A stretch of 39,083 nt of DNA from JAAXGI01 sp963579625 (GTDB lineage Bacteria > Gemmatimonadota > Gemmatimonadetes > Longimicrobiales > Gaopeijiaceae), in the NCBI GenBank assembly GCA_963579625.1, contig CAUZHN010000020.1, positions 1 through 39,083 of the forward strand, read 5' to 3'. Position numbers and translations under genes: made by a program. The notes under the pieces are model-generated. The model saw only the letters and a program-made list of their open reading frames with translations, did not search any database and had not been told where the DNA came from. Below, one piece after another: positions 1 to 7,697 of the stretch. Within the stretch, counting starts at the first letter, position 1. Every line of letters begins with the position of its first letter.

Positions 1-1
1 T

Positions 2-265
2 GAGCTCGGGCAGTTCCAGCAGCGATACCAGCAGAGGGTCGATCAGATGTCACAGGAGGCGGAGGTGGCCAGGCAGGCTCTGGTCGAACCGCTTTTTACT
101 CAGATGGCCGATACGATTGATGACATTCGAGAGGAAGGCAACTACCAATATATCTTCGACGTTGCAAGCCAGGCTATCATAGCTGCAGATAGTTCGCTGG
201 ATCTGACTGAGGAGGTCCTCCTCCGAATGCAGCAGGCCGCCGGAGTTGGAGGTGGTTTGCCTTAA
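2..265 (+). CDS. OmpH/Skp-family periplasmic chaperone, 3' end only
   Basis: The reading frame is open from the left edge of the window, so this is the C-terminal 87 or so residues of a longer protein. It begins with a Gln/Arg/Glu-rich helical stretch typical of the coiled-coil arms of Skp. It ends with the family's usual finish: a hydrophobic 'YIFDVASQAIIAADSSLDLT' segment followed by a short amphipathic tail. OmpH/Skp proteins bind unfolded outer-membrane proteins in the periplasm and are commonly encoded just before lpxD, as here. The start and any signal peptide lie outside the window. A strong terminator follows, so this gene probably closes an upstream (bamA-type) transcript. The identification rests on the C-terminal pattern plus context. 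Confidence 0.8.
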   Translation, partial: ELGQFQQRYQQRVDQMSQEAEVARQALVEPLFTQMADTIDDIREEGNYQYIFDVASQAIIAADSSLDLTEEVLLRMQQAAGVGGGLP

Positions 266-295
266 GGCAGGCCGCTGGATCCGGCTGGGGCATCG

Positions 296-340
296 GGCCT
301 CCCCCCGACCCTTCTTCTCGGGGTCGGGTGGGGGCCTTTA
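296..340 (+). terminator. Rho-independent terminator after the OmpH gene
   Basis: A GC-rich inverted repeat has arms at 296-311 and 321-336. About 14 of 16 positions pair, with one G-U and one mismatch, around a 9-nt pyrimidine-rich loop. A short T-rich run (ttta, then ttcatt) follows. It sits between the OmpH stop at 265 and the lpxD start at 366, so lpxD and the genes after it may need their own promoter or read-through. Confidence 0.8.
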
Positions 341-365
341 TTCATTATTTGGCTGGATGGACATT

Positions 366-1436
366 ATGAACAGCTTTCCAATTCGCCCATCGGAGCCCCT
401 CGCTCAAACCCTGTCACGGTTGGCGGAGTTAATTGGGGTGCCGGAACCGGACGAGGACTGCGAGGTTCGAGGGGTTGCGCCGATCGCGGACGCCGGACCG
501 GATCAACTTGGGTTCTTGGCTCATAGCTATTACCTCCGAAAGTTTGGGGAAAGTCGTGCTGGGGCCTTCCTCGTGGCGAGAGAGCTTGCTGAACTCCTAC
601 CTGCAGACCCTCGACCCTGCTTGATTGTCGATGATGCTCACCTTGCTCTGGCCTCAATCCTCAACTCCTTCTTTCCGGAGCAACAGGCACCTCCAGAGAT
701 CCATTCTTCCGTGATTCTGGGCTGCAGAGTTCGACTTGGAAATACCGTGCGCATTGGTCCGTATGCGGTTGTCGAGTCGGGAGCGGAGGTCGGTGACGGT
801 TGTCAGGTTGGCGCGCACTGTGTTATCGGTGCGGGAGTTCGGATCAGCTGCGACACGATTCTGCATCCACATGTCGTGATCTATCCCGGCGCGGTTATCG
901 GTGAACGGGTAATATTGCATGCCGGAGTTCGGATTGGTGTCGATGGGTTTGGCTATGCCAATCGCGATGGCCACCACGAAAAGATCCCTCAAGTTGGGAC
1001 CTGTGTGATCGAAGACGACGTCGAGATCGGGGCGAACGCAACGGTTGATCGTGGGTCCATTGGGGAGACACGAATCCACACTGGGGCCAAGCTTGACAAC
1101 CTCGTTCACCTAGGGCACAACGTCGTGTTGGGTGCACGATCGATTCTGGCCGCACAGGTGGGGGTGGCGGGCTCCGCCCGAATCGAATCGGGAGTTATGG
1201 CCGGAGGTCAGGCAGGAGTAGTCGGCCATCTTACAGTGGGTAAGGGTGCACAGCTTACAGCTCGGGCTGGGATCATCGGTGACATTGCGCCAGGTGAGAC
1301 CGTCATGGGATTTCCCGCGAGACCTCGCGGCGAGTTCCTGAGATCTGCGGCAGCGCAAGGTAAGGTTCCGGAACTGCTTAAGCGCGTCAGAAAACTGGAA
1401 CAGAGGCTGGAGTCCTCAAGCGACGAACTGGGGTAG
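366..1436 (+). CDS. lpxD: UDP-3-O-(3-hydroxyacyl)glucosamine N-acyltransferase (LpxD)
   Basis: LpxD catalyses the third step of lipid A synthesis, moving a 3-hydroxyacyl chain from acyl carrier protein to the 2-amino group of UDP-3-O-acyl-GlcN in the cytoplasm. The protein has about 356 residues, close to the 341 of E. coli. An N-terminal uridine-binding domain covers roughly residues 1-100. A long left-handed beta-helix of hexapeptide repeats follows, and then a short helical C-terminus rich in Arg and Glu. The catalytic histidine lies in 'LDNLVHLGHNV'. The frame stays open upstream to 246, but that part crosses the terminator. ATG 366 and ATG 357 are the credible starts, and neither has a strong ribosome site. 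An 87-nt gap separates it from lpxC-fabZ. Confidence 0.95.
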   Translation: MNSFPIRPSEPLAQTLSRLAELIGVPEPDEDCEVRGVAPIADAGPDQLGFLAHSYYLRKFGESRAGAFLVARELAELLPADPRPCLIVDDAHLALASILNSFFPEQQAPPEIHSSVILGCRVRLGNTVRIGPYAVVESGAEVGDGCQVGAHCVIGAGVRISCDTILHPHVVIYPGAVIGERVILHAGVRIGVDGFGYANRDGHHEKIPQVGTCVIEDDVEIGANATVDRGSIGETRIHTGAKLDNLVHLGHNVVLGARSILAAQVGVAGSARIESGVMAGGQAGVVGHLTVGKGAQLTARAGIIGDIAPGETVMGFPARPRGEFLRSAAAQGKVPELLKRVRKLEQRLESSSDELG

Positions 1437-1523
1437 GCTTCGCTTGGTTGCCAGTGGGCTGCCGGCCTTCGAGCATGTTAGATTAATCGTCAGCTCCTGT
1501 CTGGTTGACTGCACGAGAGGACC

Positions 1524-2819
1524 ATGTTTGGAACTAAACACTGTACACTTGAGCGGCCCGTCGTTCTCTCCGGTATTGGAGTGCACTCGGGTGAGACCTC
1601 CTCACTGACTTTCCAGCCCGACTCGAATGGGCCGGGGATCAGGTTTCGGCGCGTGGACCTCAAGGGATCACCGGAAATCCCCGCGGATCTGGACCACGTG
1701 GCCGGGACGGAGCTGGGCACTATGCTGGCGGCACCCTCTGGAGAGAGTGTCCGAACCGTAGAACACGTGATGGCCGCGTTGTCGGCGGTCGGAATATCCC
1801 GCACGGTCGTGGAACTGGACGGGCCCGAACCACCTATTCTAGATGGGAGTTTCCAGGGGTATCTCGAGCCTCTTCAACGTGCCGGAACCGTTGAGCTGGA
1901 GGATGATGTCCCGGCTATCAGGCTCTCGGTTCCACTCACGCTGGACGACCGTCCAGGATCCGCTCGGTACGTGGTGACGCCTTCGGACACCTTTCGGGTC
2001 TCCGCCACTATCGAATTCGACCATCCAGCGATTGGTCGTCAATACGGATCGTTCCCTCTCGATACTCGAGGATTCGCCTCGGAAATTTCCCGCGCCCGGA
2101 CATTCGGATTCGAGTCGGAGGCCGAAGCCCTCCGCGCACGTGGCCTGGCCTGCGGGGCATCCCTGGAAAACACGGTAGTCCTCAATGAGGAAGGAATTCT
2201 GAACGACTGCCTCCGCTTCCCTGACGAATTTCTCCGCCACAAGGTTGGAGATATCGCTGGGGATTTAGCGCTCCTCGGAGCCAGGCTCGAAACGCATGTG
2301 ATCGCAGAGCGGCCGAGTCATCAAGGGAACATTGCCCTCGCCCGAGCTTTGGCCCGGGAAGCCAGAAGAAACCCAGTGGGTGAGCCGGTCGTGAACATCC
2401 AGCAAATCCTTCAGTATTTACCCCACCGCTACCCGATGCTTTTGGTTGATCGGGTGATCGACTTTGAATCGGGAAAGAGGATCGTGGGAGTGAAAAATGT
2501 CACGATCAATGAGCCCTTCTTCCAGGGCCACTACGCAGGTCATCCGATCATGCCGGGAGTTCTAGTCATTGAGGCGATGGCGCAGGTAGGAGGTCTTCTT
2601 CTCATCGACGCTGTCGAAGACCCGGACGATAAAGTGGTCTATTTCATGTCGCTCGACAAAGTCAAGTGGCGGCGCCCCGTCACACCCGGTGATCAACTTG
2701 TGTTTGAAGTGAGTCTCGTTCAGTTACGCCAGACAGTCTGCAAGATGAGGGGAGAGGGATTTGTGGACGGACAGCTGGTGGCCGAGGCGGAACTTATGGC
2801 ACGGATCATGGATCGATGA
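1524..2819 (+). CDS. lpxC-fabZ: Bifunctional LpxC deacetylase / FabZ dehydratase fusion
   Basis: One 431-residue protein joins two enzymes. Residues 1 to about 285 are LpxC, the zinc deacetylase that commits UDP-3-O-acyl-GlcNAc to lipid A. The zinc ligands correspond to H81 (in 'TVEHVMAAL') and H239 and D243 (in 'RHKVGD'), and the 'SRARTFGF' loop is present. Residues from about 291 are FabZ, the 3-hydroxyacyl-ACP dehydratase, with 'LPHRYPMLLVDRV' and the catalytic pair H336 and E350 in the GHYAGHPIMPG...IEAMAQ block. The fusion is known from Bacteroidota and Gemmatimonadota; it places two enzymes that compete for the same hydroxyacyl pool on one chain. The start ATG follows a GAGAGG ribosome site. 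The last codons overlap lpxA as ATGA, implying coupled translation. No break or missing key residue is seen. Confidence 0.97.
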   Translation: MFGTKHCTLERPVVLSGIGVHSGETSSLTFQPDSNGPGIRFRRVDLKGSPEIPADLDHVAGTELGTMLAAPSGESVRTVEHVMAALSAVGISRTVVELDGPEPPILDGSFQGYLEPLQRAGTVELEDDVPAIRLSVPLTLDDRPGSARYVVTPSDTFRVSATIEFDHPAIGRQYGSFPLDTRGFASEISRARTFGFESEAEALRARGLACGASLENTVVLNEEGILNDCLRFPDEFLRHKVGDIAGDLALLGARLETHVIAERPSHQGNIALARALAREARRNPVGEPVVNIQQILQYLPHRYPMLLVDRVIDFESGKRIVGVKNVTINEPFFQGHYAGHPIMPGVLVIEAMAQVGGLLLIDAVEDPDDKVVYFMSLDKVKWRRPVTPGDQLVFEVSLVQLRQTVCKMRGEGFVDGQLVAEAELMARIMDR

Positions 2820-3628
2820 GCGGTAGCAGCGCAGAGGGTAAAGTGGCCACCGCAGAGGTTGATATTCATCCTCAGGCGATTGTTCACCCGACCGCGGATT
2901 TGGATGTGGGAGTGACGGTCGGCGCCTGGACTCTGATCGGGCCTGGCGTCCGAATTGGCGCGCGGGCCGAGATTGGACCAGGAGTGCTGATCGAGAGGGA
3001 AACGACGATTGGAGCTGAATGTGAGATTCACAAGGGCGCGGTTCTGGGTACTGATCCTCAGGATCTAAAGTACCAGGGGGAAGAAACCCAATTGGAGGTG
3101 GGAGATCACACGGTCATCCGTGAGTACGCGACATTGAACCGTGGAACAAAGGCTTCGGGCCTGACTAGCGTCGGAGAGGGTTGCCTCTTGATGGCATATG
3201 TCCACGTTGCTCACGACTGTAGGATCGGGGACCAGGTCATTCTTTCGAACGCCGTGAACATGGCCGGGCATGTTCAGATCGGAGACCATACTATTGTTGG
3301 AGGCCTTGTTGGAATCCACCAGTTCGTTCGGATTGGGATGCATTCATTCGTTGGGGGTGGGTCTGGTATTACCAAGGACGTAGTTCCATTTTGCCGGGTT
3401 GCTGGCACCCCTCCAAAGCCATTCGGCCTGAATTCCATCGGTCTCGAGCGGAGAGGATTTCCACCGGAGACTCGTGCTGCCCTTAAACAGGCATATCGCA
3501 TTCTCTTCCTTTCGAATTTGAATGTGACTCAAGGCCTGGCGCGGATAAAGGAAGAGGTCGATTCCATTCCGGAGGTCGAGTACTTTTTGGCCTTTATCGA
3601 GAACTCAGAGCGAGGAGTTGTCTTTTAG
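2816..3628 (+). CDS. lpxA: UDP-N-acetylglucosamine O-acyltransferase (LpxA)
   Basis: LpxA performs the first lipid A step, transferring a 3-hydroxyacyl group from ACP to the 3-position of UDP-GlcNAc. The 270-residue protein is close to the usual length (262 in E. coli). Left-handed beta-helix hexapeptides occupy about residues 15-205, followed by the helical C-terminal domain 'GLERRGFPPETRAALKQAYR'. The catalytic histidine is H133 in 'HVAHDC', and the glycine-rich 'GGGSGI' that helps set chain length is kept. It overlaps lpxC-fabZ by ATGA, and its stop overlaps the GTG start of the next gene by one base. The adjoining Gfo/Idh gene raises the possibility of a 3-amino sugar substrate, as in GnnA/GnnB systems, but nothing in this protein alone decides that. 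Confidence 0.96.
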   Translation: MSGSSAEGKVATAEVDIHPQAIVHPTADLDVGVTVGAWTLIGPGVRIGARAEIGPGVLIERETTIGAECEIHKGAVLGTDPQDLKYQGEETQLEVGDHTVIREYATLNRGTKASGLTSVGEGCLLMAYVHVAHDCRIGDQVILSNAVNMAGHVQIGDHTIVGGLVGIHQFVRIGMHSFVGGGSGITKDVVPFCRVAGTPPKPFGLNSIGLERRGFPPETRAALKQAYRILFLSNLNVTQGLARIKEEVDSIPEVEYFLAFIENSERGVVF

Positions 3629-4662
3629 TGAGAGGCGACGACGCGCCTCTTCGTTTTGGGGTGGTGGGGGCAGGAAGCCTTGGATTTCACCACGTCCGGA
3701 TTGCAAGAGATCTATCAAACATAGAAATGGTAGGATTTTATGACATACGACCTGATAGATCACTGGAGGTATCTGAGGCACTCGGAGTCAGGGCATTTAA
3801 TGCTCTGGAGGACCTCCTCGAGCGAGTAGATGCAGTGGTCGTGGCAACCCCCACCAGGACGCATGCGGAAGTGTCGGAGCAGGTGCTCCGGCGGGGGGTC
3901 CACACATTTATCGAGAAACCGATCGCAGCCGACCTGAACGAGGCTGACCGGATCCTTGCTGCTGCGGCTGACTCAGGAGCGCAGGTGCAGGTAGGACATG
4001 TCGAGCGGTTCAACACTGCAGTTGTGGGAGCCCGGCCGTATCTGGACGAGCCACTCTTCATCGAGTCGCACCGACTAGCGCCCTTCACTGAGCGGGGCTC
4101 GGATGTCGCGGTGGTGCTGGACCTGATGATCCACGACGTGGATCTTGTTTCTAGCCTGGTGGGCTCCCCCATTGAGGGTTTACAGGCAACGGGGGTTCCG
4201 GTGCTGACCCGTTCCGTGGATATAGCCAATGCGCGGATCCAGTTTCGAGGAGGAGCGGTAGCGAACCTCACGGCCAGCCGAGTGTCCACAGAACGAATGC
4301 GAAAGCTCAGAATCTTCCAGAGATCGGGGTATCTGAGCCTGAACTTGGCTGAGGGAACTGGCGAATTCCTCCGCCTCAAACAGGACCTGCCAGCGCTTGA
4401 TCAGGCGGGTGTAGTACCGGAGTTTCTTGCGGGCTCACCCGGCGGGGCGCGGGCCACTGACCTCTCGGCCATCGTGGAGAGGATCCCACTCTCTGCAGTC
4501 CCTGTCGAGCCGCTCCAGCGCGAACTCGAAAGCTTCCGGGATGCGATCGGAGCGGGCACCGTTCCGATCGTCACGGCCCAGGACGGAAGAGACGCGCTCG
4601 CCACGGCCCTGGACATCGAACACAGGATCATGACCCATGTCTCTAATACGAGTCCGTCGTAA
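3628..4662 (+). CDS. Gfo/Idh/MocA-family oxidoreductase in the lipid A operon
   Basis: This is an NAD(P)-dependent sugar dehydrogenase-like protein of 344 residues. The Rossmann motif 'GVVGAGSLGFHH' is at about residues 10-21, the family signature 'IEKPIA' near residue 98, and the 'LMIHDVDL' catalytic-domain histidine/aspartate segment near residue 170. The start is GTG, sharing one base with the lpxA stop. Placement between lpxA and lpxB suggests it acts on a UDP-sugar before disaccharide formation. GnnA, which oxidises UDP-GlcNAc at C3 so that GnnB can aminate it, belongs to this superfamily and neighbours lpxA in some bacteria. No GnnB-like aminotransferase is in the window, so that role is only a hypothesis. 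Its 3' end overlaps a small membrane-protein gene. Confidence 0.85.
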   Translation: MRGDDAPLRFGVVGAGSLGFHHVRIARDLSNIEMVGFYDIRPDRSLEVSEALGVRAFNALEDLLERVDAVVVATPTRTHAEVSEQVLRRGVHTFIEKPIAADLNEADRILAAAADSGAQVQVGHVERFNTAVVGARPYLDEPLFIESHRLAPFTERGSDVAVVLDLMIHDVDLVSSLVGSPIEGLQATGVPVLTRSVDIANARIQFRGGAVANLTASRVSTERMRKLRIFQRSGYLSLNLAEGTGEFLRLKQDLPALDQAGVVPEFLAGSPGGARATDLSAIVERIPLSAVPVEPLQRELESFRDAIGAGTVPIVTAQDGRDALATALDIEHRIMTHVSNTSPS

Positions 4663-4771
4663 GCGGAAGAAGGACTGGATCGACGTGAAGAAGGGAGGCT
4701 CGACACGCGTCCTGACCTTCCTCTTGATTCTCTGTGCGATTGTTTTTTGGTATCTCGCTACCCGCTACTGA
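4637..4771 (+). CDS. Small single-pass membrane protein, 44 aa, between the Gfo/Idh gene and lpxB
   Basis: This open frame starts with ATG 4637 inside the 3' end of the Gfo/Idh gene, in the +1 frame, and stops at 4769-4771. An AGGA lies nine bases before the start. The product begins with a very basic stretch (RVRRKRKKDW, then VKKGG), followed by one hydrophobic helix at residues 25-41 ('VLTFLLILCAIVFWYLA') and a short polar end. Under the positive-inside rule the N-terminus would be cytoplasmic. It fills the only gap between two coupled lipid A genes and ends 15 nt before the likely lpxB start. I do not recognise a family. It could tether or regulate cytoplasmic lipid A enzymes at the inner membrane, but that is speculation. 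Chance is the main alternative, though the composition is very protein-like. Confidence 0.6.
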   Translation: MSLIRVRRKRKKDWIDVKKGGSTRVLTFLLILCAIVFWYLATRY

Positions 4772-4785
4772 TTGGGCCCCATCAG

Positions 4786-5958
4786 TTGTCCGAGCAGCCT
4801 CCCTCCGGGTCGCCTAGGATCCTCCTGCTCGCGGGCGAACCCTCGGGTGATCAACATGCGGCCGGAGTTGCCCGAGAACTCCGGGTGCGTTGGCCCGCTT
4901 GCCGGCTCGTTGGGATGGGTGGTGAGCAGATGGCTGCCGAGGGCGTCGAGCTCGTAGCCGGCCTTGACGATTTGGCTGTCATGGGGTTTGTCGAGGTCAT
5001 CTCCAGTCTCCCCTTCTTTTGGAAGTTAGAGCGCAAAATCTCAGGGATTATCCAAAGCCAGAAGATCGACCTCGTGATCCCCGTGGACTACCCCGGATTC
5101 AATCTCCGCATTACGGAAAGAGCCCAGGCAGCAGGAGTTCCGGTTATCTACTACATTGCCCCCCAGGTGTGGGCGTGGAAGGCTGGCCGCACCGCTCGTC
5201 TATCCCGTGCCGCAGACCGAGTGGCTGTGATCTTACCTTTCGAGGAAGAGATCTTTAGAAGGGAAGGGGGTCGGGCTGAATTCGTGGGCCATCCCCTCCT
5301 TGATCGCGGTGCTTCTGTCCCATCAAGAGAGGCGTTCTGCGAAGCGTTCGGACTCGACCCGACTCGAGAGATCCTGGCCCTCTTCCCGGGTTCCAGGAAG
5401 CAGGAGATTCGCCGACACCTCACACAGTTCCTCGAAGCCGCCTCTCGGTTGCGCCGCCAGAGACCAGGCCTCCAGGTGGTGCTCGCTCAAGCCGACGCTA
5501 TTCAGCTGGATCTTCCCAATAACTCAGATGTTACCACGGTTCGAGACGGGAGGGCCCTCCTCACGCACGCACGAGCCGCCATCGTCAAGGCGGGAACGAG
5601 CACGCTCGAAGCGGCTCTTGCGGGAACTCCGTTTGTCGTAGCGTACAGAACCCACCCATGGACCTATTGGCTGGCTCGTCAACTCGTTCGGGTGGACCAC
5701 GTGGCGCTCGCAAATCTAGTCGCAGGATCCAGGGTTGTCCCCGAGATCCTTCAAAGGGAGGTGACCGCTGAGGCGCTAGCCAGTGCGGTTGCACCGATGC
5801 TCGAAGACGGTGGGGAGAGATTACAGATCATCAGCGGCCTTGCTCGTGTACGTGAGGGACTTGGCAGTCCAGGTGCTGCCGAGCGAGTCGCAGCGCTGGC
5901 CGAGGAAGTTCTGGGCCCATGCGGAAAGGATCCTGCACCGGTGATACCGCCGTCATGA
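4786..5958 (+). CDS. lpxB: Lipid-A-disaccharide synthase (LpxB)
   Basis: LpxB is a GT19 glycosyltransferase that joins 2,3-diacyl-GlcN-1-phosphate (lipid X) to UDP-2,3-diacyl-GlcN at the inner membrane. About 390 residues are present. The N-terminal 'ILLLAGEPSGDQHAAG' block, 'DDLAVMGFVEV', 'YIAPQVWAWKAGR', 'GHPLLD', 'LFPGSRKQEI' and 'KAGTSTLEAALAGTPFVV' are all in family order. The start is uncertain. The frame is open further back, but only TTG codons (4747, 4786) are available; TTG 4786 puts about a dozen residues before the conserved strand, as in relatives. The four final bases overlap the next gene as ATGA. No LpxH or LpxI gene to make its lipid X substrate is nearby. Confidence 0.95.
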   Translation: MSEQPPSGSPRILLLAGEPSGDQHAAGVARELRVRWPACRLVGMGGEQMAAEGVELVAGLDDLAVMGFVEVISSLPFFWKLERKISGIIQSQKIDLVIPVDYPGFNLRITERAQAAGVPVIYYIAPQVWAWKAGRTARLSRAADRVAVILPFEEEIFRREGGRAEFVGHPLLDRGASVPSREAFCEAFGLDPTREILALFPGSRKQEIRRHLTQFLEAASRLRRQRPGLQVVLAQADAIQLDLPNNSDVTTVRDGRALLTHARAAIVKAGTSTLEAALAGTPFVVAYRTHPWTYWLARQLVRVDHVALANLVAGSRVVPEILQREVTAEALASAVAPMLEDGGERLQIISGLARVREGLGSPGAAERVAALAEEVLGPCGKDPAPVIPPS

Positions 5959-6668
5959 GCAGAAAAGAGCTATGCTTTCGTGTTGCCGGTCGGCTCGGTT
6001 CCACCCTCCTTGAGGGGATCGGTCATACCCTACGTGTCCGGATTGAAGATGATGGACCGTTGTTGAAGTTCCGGCAGGAGCGGCAACCCGTGATCTTCAT
6101 CTGCTGGCACTCACGAATCCTCCCTCTGACATACCTTCACCGAAACGAGGGCATTGTCGTGCTTGTAAGCCAACACGGAGACGGGGAATATATAGCGAGG
6201 ACACTCGAGCGAATGGGGTTTGGGACGGCCCGCGGTTCGAGCACACGTGGTGGGGCCCAGGGCCTCAGAGGTCTACTGCGGGCAGCGAGGGCAGGGCGAG
6301 ACCTGGCTTTCACGCCGGACGGACCGAAAGGACCTCCGCGGAAGTTCAAGCCAGGTGCGCTTATAGCCGCTCAGCTTTCCGGTGCCCCCTTGATTCCAAT
6401 CGGTGTCGGAGGTGAGGGAGTCTGGAGGTTGAACTCGTGGGATCGGCTAGTCGTCCCCAAGCCCTTCGCGAAAATCACACTCAAGTACGGTCACCCTCAC
6501 TTCATTCCCAGGGAGACCAGCGAAGAAGATCTAGTCAGTCACGCGCTGAAGCTTGAAGGGGTCCTGAACCGCATCACGGACGAAGCGGATCGGGTGGGTC
6601 TGGGGCAGAGGGGAGACTCGGAGCATACGATGAGTTCGGCCCGGGGGCGGAGCAGGCACGCGGGGTGA
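5955..6668 (+). CDS. DUF374 lysophospholipid-acyltransferase-like protein
   Basis: A 237-residue protein of the DUF374 group in the LPLAT acyltransferase superfamily. Visible signatures are 'VIFICWHSRILP' near residue 40, 'VSQHGDGEYIA', 'RGSSTRGG' and 'FTPDGPKGP'. A basic, partly hydrophobic N-terminus fits peripheral membrane binding. The start ATG 5955 overlaps the lpxB stop, and its own stop overlaps the lpxK GTG start. Helicobacter LpxJ, a lipid A secondary acyltransferase, is to my recollection from this group, and the position between lpxB and lpxK fits late lipid A acylation. Because no waaA gene lies here, the enzyme may act before Kdo is added. The acceptor and acyl donor cannot be read from sequence. 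Confidence 0.82.
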   Translation: MSRKELCFRVAGRLGSTLLEGIGHTLRVRIEDDGPLLKFRQERQPVIFICWHSRILPLTYLHRNEGIVVLVSQHGDGEYIARTLERMGFGTARGSSTRGGAQGLRGLLRAARAGRDLAFTPDGPKGPPRKFKPGALIAAQLSGAPLIPIGVGGEGVWRLNSWDRLVVPKPFAKITLKYGHPHFIPRETSEEDLVSHALKLEGVLNRITDEADRVGLGQRGDSEHTMSSARGRSRHAG

Positions 6669-7687
6669 GGGCCACGAAACAGCTCCGCCGACTCTGGCGG
6701 AGAGAAGGGGGATTTGGTCCGACGGCCCTAGGTGTCATTGCCAGCCCTCTTGCAGCTCTCTTTGGAACTGCCGTCAAAACTCGGAACTTCCTATACGATG
6801 TCGGTGCCCTTCCCGCGAGCTTTGCTGCTCTGCCGGTGATCTCGATTGGCAATCTGGCAGTCGGAGGAACCGGTAAGACCCCTATCTCCGGGTGGCTCAT
6901 CCGCCAGCTGATCCGGAGAGGATGGAAGCCTGCGCTAGTCACCGGAGGCTACGGGGAGGATGAGATTCTTCTCCACCGAAGATGGAACCCCCAAGTTCCC
7001 GTGATTGTGGCGAAAAGGCGGCTAGACGGCGCTCGAAAGTCCTTGGAACTAGGCCGAGACATCGTCGTGGTGGACGATGGCTTCCAGCATCGTCGGATGA
7101 AGCGCGAGGTGGATATTGTCCTCTTGTCGCCTGCGCATCGCTTTCCACCGAGACTGCTGCCTAGGGGTCCCTTCAGGGAGCCCCTAGAAGCTCTCCGGCG
7201 GGCCCAGATTGTCCTAGTCATTGCCAAGGGAGGCTGTGAGCTGGAATCTGCCAGAGCGCTCGTGGCTGAGCTTAGGAGAATGCCAGGCATTCCACAAGTT
7301 GAGGTTTTCTCCCTCCAACCGGGGGAGTGGGAGACTCTGGATGGGAACCCAGAAACGCCGCCGGCGGGTTCTCCACTTGCCGTCTCCTCCATTGCTGAGC
7401 CAAGAGGGTTTTTCGGGATCGTCGAGGAGAAATTGGGAGTGAAGCCAGAGTTGTTCTCGTTCCCGGACCACCATCCGTATACTGAGGGTGAGGTCATTCG
7501 TATCTCGGAGCGAGCTGGCTCTAGGTGGATTGCTACTACTGAGAAAGATGCGGTGAAGCTTGTCTCGTTCAGGGAACTCCTCCCGACAGTTCGGGTGCTC
7601 CCTCTCGTGCCGATCGTCGGAGACGAGCTCGTGGATCAGTTCCTACGGCCCCTCGGCACGAGCAGTTTTTCCCAGGAGTTGGAGTAG
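6665..7687 (+). CDS. lpxK: Tetraacyldisaccharide 4'-kinase (LpxK)
   Basis: LpxK phosphorylates the 4'-position of the lipid A disaccharide using ATP at the cytoplasmic face of the inner membrane. The N-terminus has a hydrophobic segment that likely dips into the membrane. Walker A is 'ISIGNLAVGGTGKTP' near residue 60, the second nucleotide motif is 'VVDDGFQHRR', and the C-terminal 'FPDHHPYTEGE' and 'TTEKDAVKL' blocks are present. Compared with E. coli, about 19 residues are missing between the GYG after the P-loop region and the following acidic 'EDEILL' motif. The start is GTG in a GTGA overlap with the DUF374 gene. rlmH follows after 10 nt. Length is 340 residues, near the family norm. Confidence 0.95.
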   Translation: MRATKQLRRLWRREGGFGPTALGVIASPLAALFGTAVKTRNFLYDVGALPASFAALPVISIGNLAVGGTGKTPISGWLIRQLIRRGWKPALVTGGYGEDEILLHRRWNPQVPVIVAKRRLDGARKSLELGRDIVVVDDGFQHRRMKREVDIVLLSPAHRFPPRLLPRGPFREPLEALRRAQIVLVIAKGGCELESARALVAELRRMPGIPQVEVFSLQPGEWETLDGNPETPPAGSPLAVSSIAEPRGFFGIVEEKLGVKPELFSFPDHHPYTEGEVIRISERAGSRWIATTEKDAVKLVSFRELLPTVRVLPLVPIVGDELVDQFLRPLGTSSFSQELE

Positions 7688-7697
7688 CCAGGGACAA

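Noticed and set aside
246..365. Upstream extension of lpxD
   Set aside because: It would translate through a strong terminator hairpin, and the residues do not resemble LpxD.
3738..4379. 213-codon antisense frame within the Gfo/Idh gene
   Set aside because: Ser/Arg-rich shadow frame opposite a gene with intact motifs.
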